The notes under the pieces: generated by a model
The model's input: the letters and a program-made list of their open reading frames with translations, nothing else
Database searches by the model: none
Told to the model about the DNA's origin: nothing
Program-made: the position numbers and the translations under genes
In this document: positions 17,804 to 25,694 of the stretch, piece after piece
Numbering within the stretch: position 1 is the stretch's first letter
Layout: every line of letters begins with the position of its first letter
Assembly: GCA_964466595.1 (NCBI GenBank)
Contig: CAYXNR010000010.1
Coordinates: forward strand, 1-56,834
Length of the DNA stretch: 56,834 nucleotides
From: JABDGC01 sp964466595
Lineage (GTDB): Bacteria > Pseudomonadota > Gammaproteobacteria > DSM-16500
Direction of reading: 5' to 3'

Positions 17804-18907
17804 TTATACCTCTTTTGAATTTTTTAACCAAACTTCTAGTGCGGCAAGACGTTTCTGTTTTAATTTTTCTGCAATTTCGGGGCCTTTCATTTCTGGCCTC
17901 AGCCAATCGGCAACATCGATTTGCTTTAGCACTTGATAGCTCGTCTCCCAAGCCTTGCGCGGAAATTTTTCTTTGCTTATTAATTCGCAGGTCAATAAAA
18001 ATTGTTTAAACCGTTCTTCACGACGAAAAGCATCCAGACTCAGCAATAAACTAAGCAGCTTTTCTGCGCTCAGTTCTGAAAATTGAGCAGCTATGCCGTT
18101 GTATTCCGAAACCAAGCGTGCAAGCTCACGATAGGCTACAGGGAAACGATAGTGCTGACTTAGCGCGAGAATATCTTCCTTGGAAGAAGCATGCATTAAA
18201 ACTGCAAAACGGATAAGGGGATCTTTCGTTAAGGGAGTTGCTTGCTTTAAAGCCTTCATACCCGGACCTGTCAGCTCAAGCTGCGGGAATAAAATAGGCA
18301 AAGCTTCACAAGCAGCTAAGGTCTGAAAAAACAGTGTGGGCGCTTGCTCTCCCAAGGCTCGTTCGAATTCTTTCCAAACACGCTCAGGAACCAAGGCCTT
18401 CACTTCACCACAGGCAACCATCTCTTTCATGAGCGCTTTTGTTTCGGGAGCAAGGGTAAAGCCTTGTTCTCCATAGCGGGCAGCAAAGCGCGCTACACGA
18501 AGAATGCGAACAGGATCTTCCGAAAAGGCGGGGGAAACATGGCGTAAGATTTTTTTTGCAAGATCTTCACGGCCATGATAGGGATCGATACAGTCTCCTT
18601 CGAGTGTTTCGGCCATGGCATTAATGGTTAAATCACGACGCAAGAGATCTTCTTCTAAGGTGACCTCGGGCGAGGTATCAAAAACAAAGCCGGTATATCC
18701 CGGCGCCACCTTGCGCTCCATTCGCGCAAGCGCGTATTCTTCAGCTGTTTGTGGATGTAGAAAAACAGGGAATTCTTTGCCGACTTGTTTATACCCGAGA
18801 CGAAGCAGCTCTTCTGGCTTGGCGCCCACCACCACCCAATCCCTTTCCTTGACCGGCAAACCCAGGAGCTTATCGCGCACGGCGCCACCGACCAAATAAA
18901 TTTTCAT
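17804..18907 (-). CDS. cca: tRNA nucleotidyltransferase (CCA-adding enzyme)
   Basis: Adds or repairs the 3' CCA of tRNAs. It matters here because the tRNA-Leu and tRNA-Arg genes in this window do not encode CCA. The start at 18907 (MKIYLVGGAVRDKLLG) has an AAGGA box and gives 367 aa. The nucleotidyltransferase head has GGAVRD (7-12), ERDWVVVG with the catalytic acidic residues (about 21-23) and RRDLTINAMA. It is shorter than the 412-aa E. coli enzyme and no HD phosphohydrolase motif is seen. Confidence 0.93.
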   Translation of the reverse strand: MKIYLVGGAVRDKLLGLPVKERDWVVVGAKPEELLRLGYKQVGKEFPVFLHPQTAEEYALARMERKVAPGYTGFVFDTSPEVTLEEDLLRRDLTINAMAETLEGDCIDPYHGREDLAKKILRHVSPAFSEDPVRILRVARFAARYGEQGFTLAPETKALMKEMVACGEVKALVPERVWKEFERALGEQAPTLFFQTLAACEALPILFPQLELTGPGMKALKQATPLTKDPLIRFAVLMHASSKEDILALSQHYRFPVAYRELARLVSEYNGIAAQFSELSAEKLLSLLLSLDAFRREERFKQFLLTCELISKEKFPRKAWETSYQVLKQIDVADWLRPEMKGPEIAEKLKQKRLAALEVWLKNSKEV

Positions 18908-18932
18908 GAACGCGCTTCCTTCTGGTAGCACT

Positions 18933-19724
18933 TTAATTAAGCAGGGTTTGAATGCAAGCTACATTTTGTTTTAAATGTTCTAGATTAATCGTTCCTAAAA
19001 TGATGCTGCTTACGCCGGGTTCTTGCAAGATAAAATTAAAAGCCGCTCTGATCGGATCGGTAGGGCCACCCAATTTAGCGAGATGACCACTGGCAAGTGC
19101 TTTTTTAATAAAAACACCCTTTTCTTTTTGATAGGCTTCAGCCAAAACAGCTTGTTCAGCAAATTGATGAGGATTATAGGTAACCATAACGACATCTGAA
19201 GCATTGACTGCAAGTAAGCCCCCTTCAATCGTTTTAGTAGACATGCCATAGGCACGAATTGTGCCACTTTGTTTAAGTTCAGCGAGTGTTTCAAACACAG
19301 CCTCTTGTTTAATGAGTTTGACATCTTCGCCATTGGAATGAACTAAAACCAGATCAAGGTAATCGGTGCGTAAACGCTTCAGACTGCGTTCGATACTCTT
19401 GCAAATAGCGGCCTTAGAAAAATCATAATGCGATTCTCCTTCAATAAATTCCTCACCGACCTTGGTCGAGAGAACCCAGTGCTGCCGTTGGCCTAGCAAC
19501 AGTCGGCCGAGGCGCTCTTCACTTTCTCCGTAGGCAGGCGCCGTATCGAGCAGGTTCATGCCGTAGTCCTTGGCCGCAGCCAAAAGCCTGGCAGCCTCGT
19601 CTTCACTGGGTAGGGAAAAAGAAGTAGGATAATTCACTTTTTGATTGCGGCCAAGCTTCACCGTACCCAAGCCAAGCAGGCTCACTGAAAGACCGGTTTG
19701 ACCAAGAAGCCGTTTTTCTAACAT
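18933..19724 (-). CDS. Aldo/keto reductase
   Basis: NADPH-dependent reductase of the AKR superfamily. The start is ATG 19724 after a GGAG box, 4 nt beyond the previous stop, giving 263 aa. The catalytic tetrad is visible as D60 (NLLDTAPAYG), Y65, K88 (LSTKVG) and a His in VLVHSNGED. The substrate is unknown. Probably co-transcribed with the FAD oxidoreductase upstream. Confidence 0.85.
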   Translation of the reverse strand: MLEKRLLGQTGLSVSLLGLGTVKLGRNQKVNYPTSFSLPSEDEAARLLAAAKDYGMNLLDTAPAYGESEERLGRLLLGQRQHWVLSTKVGEEFIEGESHYDFSKAAICKSIERSLKRLRTDYLDLVLVHSNGEDVKLIKQEAVFETLAELKQSGTIRAYGMSTKTIEGGLLAVNASDVVMVTYNPHQFAEQAVLAEAYQKEKGVFIKKALASGHLAKLGGPTDPIRAAFNFILQEPGVSSIILGTINLEHLKQNVACIQTLLN

Positions 19725-19728
19725 TGCG

Positions 19729-20907
19729 CTAACTCCAGAGTGGTTCTGCCAAGGGCGGCATCGGACAGGCTCGCAATTCACGCATATTGCAGAACTGCGG
19801 CTGAATCTTGAGCTGTGACAAAATGTCATTTGCTAATTGTGGAGCAAAGGCTAATTTGGTCGGCCAAGCTACCATCATATTGTGTATTGCTTTTATGCAG
19901 TAGCTGTCCGGCCGCCCCCCCTTGGGCTGCAAGGGTTCTGCACGATCTATTTTGCAGCTACCAAATTGCGCCTTGGAAAAATCTAACCAGGGGAAAAGTA
20001 GCGCCAATTCTTCTTGCGCTGCTTTAATTTGTTCTTCGCTGCTACGGGTCACGCCAATTTCTGCTAGATGACCGCCTAAATACCAGAGACTGCCTTCTTT
20101 AGTCTGGTGTGTGGTAATGGTAAGACGAGGCGTGGAACTCATGCTAAGGCAATGCGCAAACAAGGAATAGGCTTGCGGTAGTTTGACATATACCATATGC
20201 AAGGGACGACGCTGGGCTGCAATTGATTTGATTTTTAATTTATTCAATAAAACTTCATTTCCGATGCCGGCGGTAAAAATATATTGTTGCGCAGTAAGCA
20301 TCAAGGTTTCTGGCAGAGCGCTCTGAATATTCAAGGCACGCATCTGGCCGGATTCATCTAAGAGGAGATCTGCTTCGCTAAGCGGCTTAATTTTAAAAAT
20401 AGCATCTTGATGTGGCTTAGCTAGTTCCCGAACCAGGGCATGAACATCAATTACCAATTCAGGGAGAGCATACATAGCGCCATCAAATTGTGGGCTGCGA
20501 AACACTTCAGGAAAGTCCTGTCGTGACAAAGAATCCACAGGGGTTCGCAGGGCAAGGCCGGCAAGAAAACCGGCGAACTTTCCAGCGAGGCTTGGGGGAG
20601 ACCACAGATATTGTTTAGATGACAAGATAGGCACGGCTTGTAAATTAAGATCGCCCTCGCCTTTCAAACAACTTTCCCAGAGAGCCGGTATCTCAGCGAG
20701 CGCCGTTGCCGCCTGATTGAAGCCGGTCAGGGCGAATTTCATTCCGCCATGAATAATGCCCTGGGCCTTATGCGTTTGGCCACCGCCTAGCGCTTTCGCT
20801 TCTAATAAAATAGCTGACAGTTTTTGTTGGCGTAGTCGATTTAAAAGCCATAAGCCAGCAACGCCGCCGCCCACAATGACGATATCAGTTTCAACCTTTT
20901 TTTGCAT
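19729..20907 (-). CDS. FAD-dependent oxidoreductase (DAO / glycerol-3-phosphate dehydrogenase-like)
   Basis: 392 aa from ATG 20907 (MQKKVETDIVIVGGGVAG). The Rossmann FAD motif IVGGGVAGLWLL (about 10-21) and a downstream HGGMKFAL loop fit the D-amino-acid oxidase/GlpD superfamily. No membrane helix. The substrate cannot be read from the sequence. Divergent from ccmA, with only about 97 bp between the start codons. Confidence 0.8.
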   Translation of the reverse strand: MQKKVETDIVIVGGGVAGLWLLNRLRQQKLSAILLEAKALGGGQTHKAQGIIHGGMKFALTGFNQAATALAEIPALWESCLKGEGDLNLQAVPILSSKQYLWSPPSLAGKFAGFLAGLALRTPVDSLSRQDFPEVFRSPQFDGAMYALPELVIDVHALVRELAKPHQDAIFKIKPLSEADLLLDESGQMRALNIQSALPETLMLTAQQYIFTAGIGNEVLLNKLKIKSIAAQRRPLHMVYVKLPQAYSLFAHCLSMSSTPRLTITTHQTKEGSLWYLGGHLAEIGVTRSSEEQIKAAQEELALLFPWLDFSKAQFGSCKIDRAEPLQPKGGRPDSYCIKAIHNMMVAWPTKLAFAPQLANDILSQLKIQPQFCNMRELRACPMPPLAEPLWS

Positions 20908-21004
20908 AGGCAGACCCCAAGGCTCGCTTCTACCGCTAATAGATGAATTGCGAAATGTAGCATTTCTTGACAAAATATGCGACTCGCTTACAAGACGGCC
21001 CGAT

Positions 21005-21661
21005 ATGAATACAGGATTGTGCGCGCTTCAATTAAGTTATGCGCGGAAGGGTTCTGCCCTTTTTCAGAACGTGGACCTTAAGCTTCGGCCGGGTGAGGGT
21101 CTGGTTATTGAGGGCGCGAATGGTTCCGGCAAAACCAGTTTATTGCGCGTATTAGCCGGTTTCATTCCGCCGACTGCAGGTAGGGTTCAATGGCAGGGTC
21201 TGGAACTTGGTAAAGCTGGTGCGCTCTATTCTGAGGCACTACATTATCTTGGACATCTTCCGGGTATCAAAGGAAAACTCACTGTAAAAGAAAACCTGGG
21301 TTATAACCAATATTTGCTTGGTCGCTCGCTGTCGGAAGAAAAATTGGAAATGATTTTACAAACCCTTCATTTATCTTCCTCAAAAGATTCTCTTGCAGAA
21401 AAACTATCGGCTGGACAAAAAAAACGCTTGGCCTTGGCGCGTTTACTTGCCTTTCCTAAGCCCCTTTGGATTCTGGATGAACCTTTTACGAACTTAGATC
21501 AAGCAGGTCAGCACTGGTTTCATGAACAATTGGAAAAGCATCTAGCCGGACAGGGGCTGGTTATTCTCGCTTCTCATCAGGCTATACACTTCAGGCTAAA
21601 AAATAGAATACAAAGACTGTGTCTGCCTTGTGGCGCTACCGGTTTGCCTTCTCATGTTTAA
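21005..21661 (+). CDS. ccmA: Haem exporter ATP-binding subunit CcmA
   Basis: ABC ATPase of the CcmABCD complex, which releases holo-CcmE for cytochrome c maturation. 218 aa from ATG 21005 (MNTGLCALQLSYARKG). Walker A is GANGSGKT (37-44), the signature is LSAGQKKRLALARLL and Walker B is LWILDEPF. A longer frame reaches back to 20756 through the divergent gene and is not credible. Overlaps ccmB by 8 nt. Confidence 0.93.
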   Translation: MNTGLCALQLSYARKGSALFQNVDLKLRPGEGLVIEGANGSGKTSLLRVLAGFIPPTAGRVQWQGLELGKAGALYSEALHYLGHLPGIKGKLTVKENLGYNQYLLGRSLSEEKLEMILQTLHLSSSKDSLAEKLSAGQKKRLALARLLAFPKPLWILDEPFTNLDQAGQHWFHEQLEKHLAGQGLVILASHQAIHFRLKNRIQRLCLPCGATGLPSHV

Positions 21662-22325
21662 AATATTTTTTGCGCTTCTTTATTATGAGTTGCTACTTTT
21701 TTTTCGAAATAAACAGGTTATTTTATATGCCTTGGGATTTTTTATTCTGGTAGCCTTCCTCTTTCCTATTGCTCTCTCACCCCATCCTGATTTACTTCAG
21801 CAATTCGCACCAGGGATCTTGTGGGTAGCAGCGCTTCTTGCTGCTTTGCTCACACTGAATCATTGGCTCGATTCGGAGTTGGAATACGAGGCTTTAGAAC
21901 AATTACTCTTAAGCAGTCTGCCTTTGCCTTGGCTGATCACTGCCAAATTATTTGCTTTTTGGCTAGCAGCTATTTTACCACTCCTTCTAGCCACACCGCT
22001 TCTTGGCCTGATGCTTCATCTATCTTGGCAGGATCTTGGCGTGCTTCTGCTTAGTTTACTGGCCGGGACACCGGCCCTGATTACTATTGGCGCAACTTGC
22101 AAGACACTGATTCTTCGTTTGCAGCAAGGGGCCTTATTGGGTTTATTGGTTTTACCGTTGACCTTGCCTATTCTCATCTTAGGTGTGAATACGCTGATAG
22201 AAAACCGTCTCGCCTTTCCTTATTGGGCGAACTTAGCTTTTCTGAGTGGAATCTCTTTGTTTTCGCTCTCTTTATTACCCTTTGCGATAGCTTGCCTCTT
22301 AAAATGGGGAAGGGAGGAACCTTGA
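21654..22325 (+). CDS. ccmB: Haem exporter membrane subunit CcmB
   Basis: Inner-membrane partner of CcmA, 223 aa from ATG 21654 inside the ccmA end. Six hydrophobic helices are visible, and the N-terminal YYELLLFFRNKQ is typical of CcmB. The next genes in the standard operon, ccmC onward, are displaced to 27756. Confidence 0.93.
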   Translation: MFKIFFALLYYELLLFFRNKQVILYALGFFILVAFLFPIALSPHPDLLQQFAPGILWVAALLAALLTLNHWLDSELEYEALEQLLLSSLPLPWLITAKLFAFWLAAILPLLLATPLLGLMLHLSWQDLGVLLLSLLAGTPALITIGATCKTLILRLQQGALLGLLVLPLTLPILILGVNTLIENRLAFPYWANLAFLSGISLFSLSLLPFAIACLLKWGREEP

Positions 22326-22421
22326 AAATTGGAATAAGGACTTCCAATTTTCAAGGAAGACGCCCTTGACAAGGGGGGGATTATCCTTGAAAATTGGAAT
22401 AAGAACTTCCAATTTTCAAGG
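22320..22421. repeat. Duplicated 37-nt hairpins flanking the ATPase gene start
   Basis: Two almost identical hairpins: 22320-22356 and 22385-22421. Each has 15-bp arms (CCTTGAAAATTGGAA and its complement) and a 7-nt loop differing by one base. The first covers the end of ccmB; the second ends 5 bp before the ATPase start codon. A GACAAGGGGGGGATT segment lies between them. Confidence 0.8.
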
Positions 22422-22426
22422 TTCAA

Positions 22427-23566
22427 ATGCAAAAACGAGCTCATTATCTTAAAGCAATTGCTTCTGCCTTTAAAACAAGCAAGGTTGTTGCCATGCTCGG
22501 ACCGAGGCAATGTGGAAAAACAACAGTGGCTCGAGAATATTTTAAACAACAGCAGGGCCTACCAGAAAATTACTTTGATTTAGAAAATCCTACGGATTTA
22601 CTTCGCTTACAAGACCCCCTCTTAGGCTTGGAATCCTTAAAAGGCTTAATCGTTATTGATGAAATTCAGCGTATTCCAGAATTATTTTCTATCTTAAGAG
22701 TATTGGTTGATCGTACTCCCTTAAGACAGCATTACCTTATTTTAGGAAGCGCTTCTCGCGAGCTCATTCAGCAAAGTTCAGAAAGTTTAGCGGGTAGAAT
22801 TCATTACCTTGAAATAACACCTTTCTCTATTCCAGAAATCAATAATCTTGAAAAACTATGGCTAAGAGGAGGCTTTCCCTTAGCTTATCTTGCTAAAAAC
22901 GATGCGGACAGCACACAATGGCGAAAAAATTACATTAAAACTTTTCTAGAACAAGATATACCGCAATTAGGAATTAATATTCCAACTGCGCATTTAAGAC
23001 GTTTTTGGATGATGCTAACGCATTATCATGGTCAAATTTTTAATGCTTCTGAGTTGGGAAATGCTCTGGATTTGTCACATCATACTATAAAAAATTATCT
23101 TGATATTTTATCAGGTACCTTTATGGTCAGGCAGTTAGCCCCCTGGTTTGAAAATATAGCTAAACGCCAAGTCAAATCAAAAAAAATCTATTTTAGAGAT
23201 TCAGGTATTTTACATACCTTATTAAACATTAATAATAAAACAGATTTACTTTCTCATCCAAAAATTGGAGCTTCCTGGGAAGGCTTTGCCTTAGAAGCTC
23301 TTATTCGCCATGATCAGGTAGATGAAAATGACTGTTATTATTGGTCAACCTTTTCAGGCGCCGAACTGGATTTACTAATTATGCAAAATGGCGAAAAACA
23401 TGGTTATGAGTTTAAATATTCAAAACAACCGAAATTAACGAAATCCATGCAAATTGCTTTTGATGATTTAAAACTAAAAACCTTAACAGTGATCTATCCG
23501 GGTGAGCAAACCATTCGCTTAACAAAAAACATCATTTGTAAAGGACTACCAATGCTAACAGAATAG
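22427..23566 (+). CDS. AAA ATPase with C-terminal DUF4143 nuclease-like domain
   Basis: 379 aa of the AAA_14/DUF4143 family, common singletons often found on mobile or accessory DNA. Walker A is GPRQCGKT (25-32) and Walker B is LIVIDEI (74-80). The C-terminal part (about 190-379) has the GASWEGFALEALI and SGAELDLLIMQNG...YEFKYS pattern of the family's restriction-endonuclease-like fold. The biological role is unknown. It interrupts the ccm cluster and is preceded by twin hairpins, which suggests insertion. Confidence 0.85.
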   Translation: MQKRAHYLKAIASAFKTSKVVAMLGPRQCGKTTVAREYFKQQQGLPENYFDLENPTDLLRLQDPLLGLESLKGLIVIDEIQRIPELFSILRVLVDRTPLRQHYLILGSASRELIQQSSESLAGRIHYLEITPFSIPEINNLEKLWLRGGFPLAYLAKNDADSTQWRKNYIKTFLEQDIPQLGINIPTAHLRRFWMMLTHYHGQIFNASELGNALDLSHHTIKNYLDILSGTFMVRQLAPWFENIAKRQVKSKKIYFRDSGILHTLLNINNKTDLLSHPKIGASWEGFALEALIRHDQVDENDCYYWSTFSGAELDLLIMQNGEKHGYEFKYSKQPKLTKSMQIAFDDLKLKTLTVIYPGEQTIRLTKNIICKGLPMLTE

Positions 23567-23574
23567 CTTTAACT

Positions 23575-24159
23575 TCATCCCTCGAGCGGAATCTTGCTTA
23601 GATTTAAATAGGAAAAGATTTTCACAACCTGGTCCACGCCTTCTGTTGTGCTTGCGATTTGTAAGGCCGCACGGGCTTCACTCGGCCGCAACACACCCAT
23701 CAAAAAAACGGTTCGATTTTCACTGACGACTTTGACGGCTGAAGCATCGACTTCGTCAGAAAGCAGTAGCTTCGTTTTGATTTTGGCAGTGAGCCAGGCA
23801 TCGTTTAAACGAGCGAGTTGGGAGCTCGGTTTTTGGATGGCAATCCAATTATAGACTTGGCCTACGCCTTGCAGATCTCTGACGATTTCTTCAGCCTCGT
23901 CGCGTTGTTCGGGTGAAAATACTTGTCCTGAGAGTAAGACCATGCGATTTAAAGTAGCAATATTGATGTTGGTCTTTTTAAAGTGCTTGCTCTCAATACC
24001 AATGGCCTGATAAGCACGCAGCGTGAGATAAGCATCTGTGGCATTTTTCTCAAAGCTATGATGGTTATAAAGCGCTTGGGCACTGGAGGAGGCGACTGTG
24101 GAGCAGCTTTGTAAAAACACGACTATTGTCGCGAGACTCGCTAATAAAATTTTTCGCAT
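23575..24159 (-). CDS. dolP: DolP/YraP-like dual-BON-domain lipoprotein
   Basis: 194-aa lipoprotein with signal and lipobox FLQSC (C19), then two BON domains (about 45-112 and 120-190). DolP is an outer-membrane lipoprotein that supports envelope integrity and BAM function. Domain layout and length match; the gene name is by similarity of architecture. Convergent with the DUF4143 ATPase (8-bp gap). Confidence 0.82.
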   Translation of the reverse strand: MRKILLASLATIVVFLQSCSTVASSSAQALYNHHSFEKNATDAYLTLRAYQAIGIESKHFKKTNINIATLNRMVLLSGQVFSPEQRDEAEEIVRDLQGVGQVYNWIAIQKPSSQLARLNDAWLTAKIKTKLLLSDEVDASAVKVVSENRTVFLMGVLRPSEARAALQIASTTEGVDQVVKIFSYLNLSKIPLEG

Positions 24160-24239
24160 CGTTCATTCCTTAAACGTAGCTTAAAAATCCATTTAGTAAA
24201 AAGCATCGGCTTTTACAGTTTTGTTTCGATTAATCCATT

Positions 24240-24423
24240 TTCAGTTCCTTCTAATCAAACCACTCTGGATGCCGGCTAAAAGCCTCATTGGTATCTACAC
24301 AAGTAGGGTGGATTAGACGCATTTTTTGCGTCGTAATCCGCCATTTTTGGTGGATTACGGCAAAAAGCGCCTAATCCACCCTACTTGTGTAGATACCCAT
24401 GTTAAAGCATGCCGGCACGACAG
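24240..24423. repeat. Composite palindromic repeat (dispersed repeat, copy 3)
   Basis: Fills most of the 311-bp gap 24160-24471, in which no gene is seen. A CTCTGGATGCCGGCTAAAAGC motif leads into a 108-bp palindrome with 27-bp exact arms (24290-24316 and 24371-24397; GGTATCTACACAAGT at the outer end). The centre forms a second hairpin around GTAATCCGCC. After it comes the ATACCCATG...GCATGCCGGCACGACAG tail shared with positions 14-51. Confidence 0.8.
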
Positions 24424-24471
24424 CGCTCTGTGGCATAATCAGTGCTTCTGGCGTGACGGCACTGTACTGCA

Positions 24472-25671
24472 TTAATAAGCATTCCCTAAGGCCTTGAAGG
24501 CCTGAATTCCTGTTTGTGCTCGACCTAAAATTAAGGCATGAATATCAGCTGTGCCTTCGTAGGTTTTGACTGTTTCTAGATTCAGTAAATGGCGAATCAC
24601 TTGAAAGTCTTCGGTGATACCATTGCCGCCATGCATATCGCGAGCTTCACGAGCAATATCCAGCGCTACCAAAGTAGAATTTCGCTTGATGAGCGAAATC
24701 ATGGGCGTTACTGCGCGCCCCTCATCTTTCAAGCGTCCTACTCGCAAGCAACCCTGTAAGGCAAAAGCCAGCTGGGTTTGCATGTTCGCTAACTTCAATT
24801 GAATGATTTGATTGGCTGCCAAGAGTTCACCAAACTGCTGACGCGCCATGACATAGGCTCGTGCGGCCTGCCAACAAAACTCGGCAGCCCCCAAGGCGCC
24901 CCAAGCGATGCCATAGCGCGCATTATCGAGACAGGCGAGCGGGCCGGAAAGCCCATCGGCCTGGGGTAATTCGTTTTCTGTGGGCACAAAGACTTCTTCC
25001 ATCACAATTTCACCGGTTTGCGAAACACGTAGACTCCATTTGCCATGGGTGATAGGTGTGGAAAGACCGGGCATATCGCGCTGCAAAATAAAACCGCGAA
25101 TACGACCTTCGTCATTTTTCGCCCAGACGATAAAAACATCTGCCGCCGGGGAGTTCGTGATCCAGGCTTTACTCCCTTTCAAAAGATAACCGCCTTCGAC
25201 CTTCGTCGCACGTGTTTCCATCCCGCTTGGATCAGAACCATGATTGGCTTCGGTTAAACCAAAGCAACCAATCCACTCACCGCTTGCCAAGCGCGGTAAA
25301 TATTTTTGCCGCTGCAGCTCATGGCCATATTGATGAATCGCGTACATCGTTAAGGAGGATTGCACACTCATCATGGAGCGATAACCGGAATCCACACGCT
25401 CTAACTCTCGCGCCACCAAGCCATAGGCCACATGATTGATGCCCGCACAGCCATAGCCTGTGATGGTCGCTCCTAAAAAACCAGCCTCACCCATTTCACG
25501 CATGATTTCTCGATCAAAAACTTCATCGCGGAAGGCTTGGAGAACACGGGGTTTGAGTTTTTCTTCCGCATAGTGATGGGCTGCATCCCGAATCAAGCGT
25601 TCTTCCTCAGATAATTGTTCTTCCAAGAGGAAGGGATCGGCCCAGTTAAAATCATCTACATCCGTTTTCAT
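24472..25671 (-). CDS. gcdH: Glutaryl-CoA dehydrogenase-type acyl-CoA dehydrogenase
   Basis: Flavoenzyme that oxidises and decarboxylates glutaryl-CoA to crotonyl-CoA in lysine/tryptophan breakdown. The start is ATG 25671, just after AGGA, giving 399 aa (MKTDVDDFNWADPF). The glutaryl-CoA dehydrogenase signature KTYEGTADIH with its catalytic Glu lies near the C terminus. FGLTEANHGSDPSGM and ARDMHGGNGI are also present. It fits with the lysine-degradation-like operon at 38.1-40.7 kb. Confidence 0.88.
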   Translation of the reverse strand: MKTDVDDFNWADPFLLEEQLSEEERLIRDAAHHYAEEKLKPRVLQAFRDEVFDREIMREMGEAGFLGATITGYGCAGINHVAYGLVARELERVDSGYRSMMSVQSSLTMYAIHQYGHELQRQKYLPRLASGEWIGCFGLTEANHGSDPSGMETRATKVEGGYLLKGSKAWITNSPAADVFIVWAKNDEGRIRGFILQRDMPGLSTPITHGKWSLRVSQTGEIVMEEVFVPTENELPQADGLSGPLACLDNARYGIAWGALGAAEFCWQAARAYVMARQQFGELLAANQIIQLKLANMQTQLAFALQGCLRVGRLKDEGRAVTPMISLIKRNSTLVALDIAREARDMHGGNGITEDFQVIRHLLNLETVKTYEGTADIHALILGRAQTGIQAFKALGNAY

Positions 25672-25694
25672 AGGGTTCCTTTGCTTAGTGATCG

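Noticed and set aside
20756..21004. N-terminal extension of CcmA
   Set aside because: It overlaps the divergent FAD oxidoreductase gene; ATG 21005 gives the normal CcmA start.
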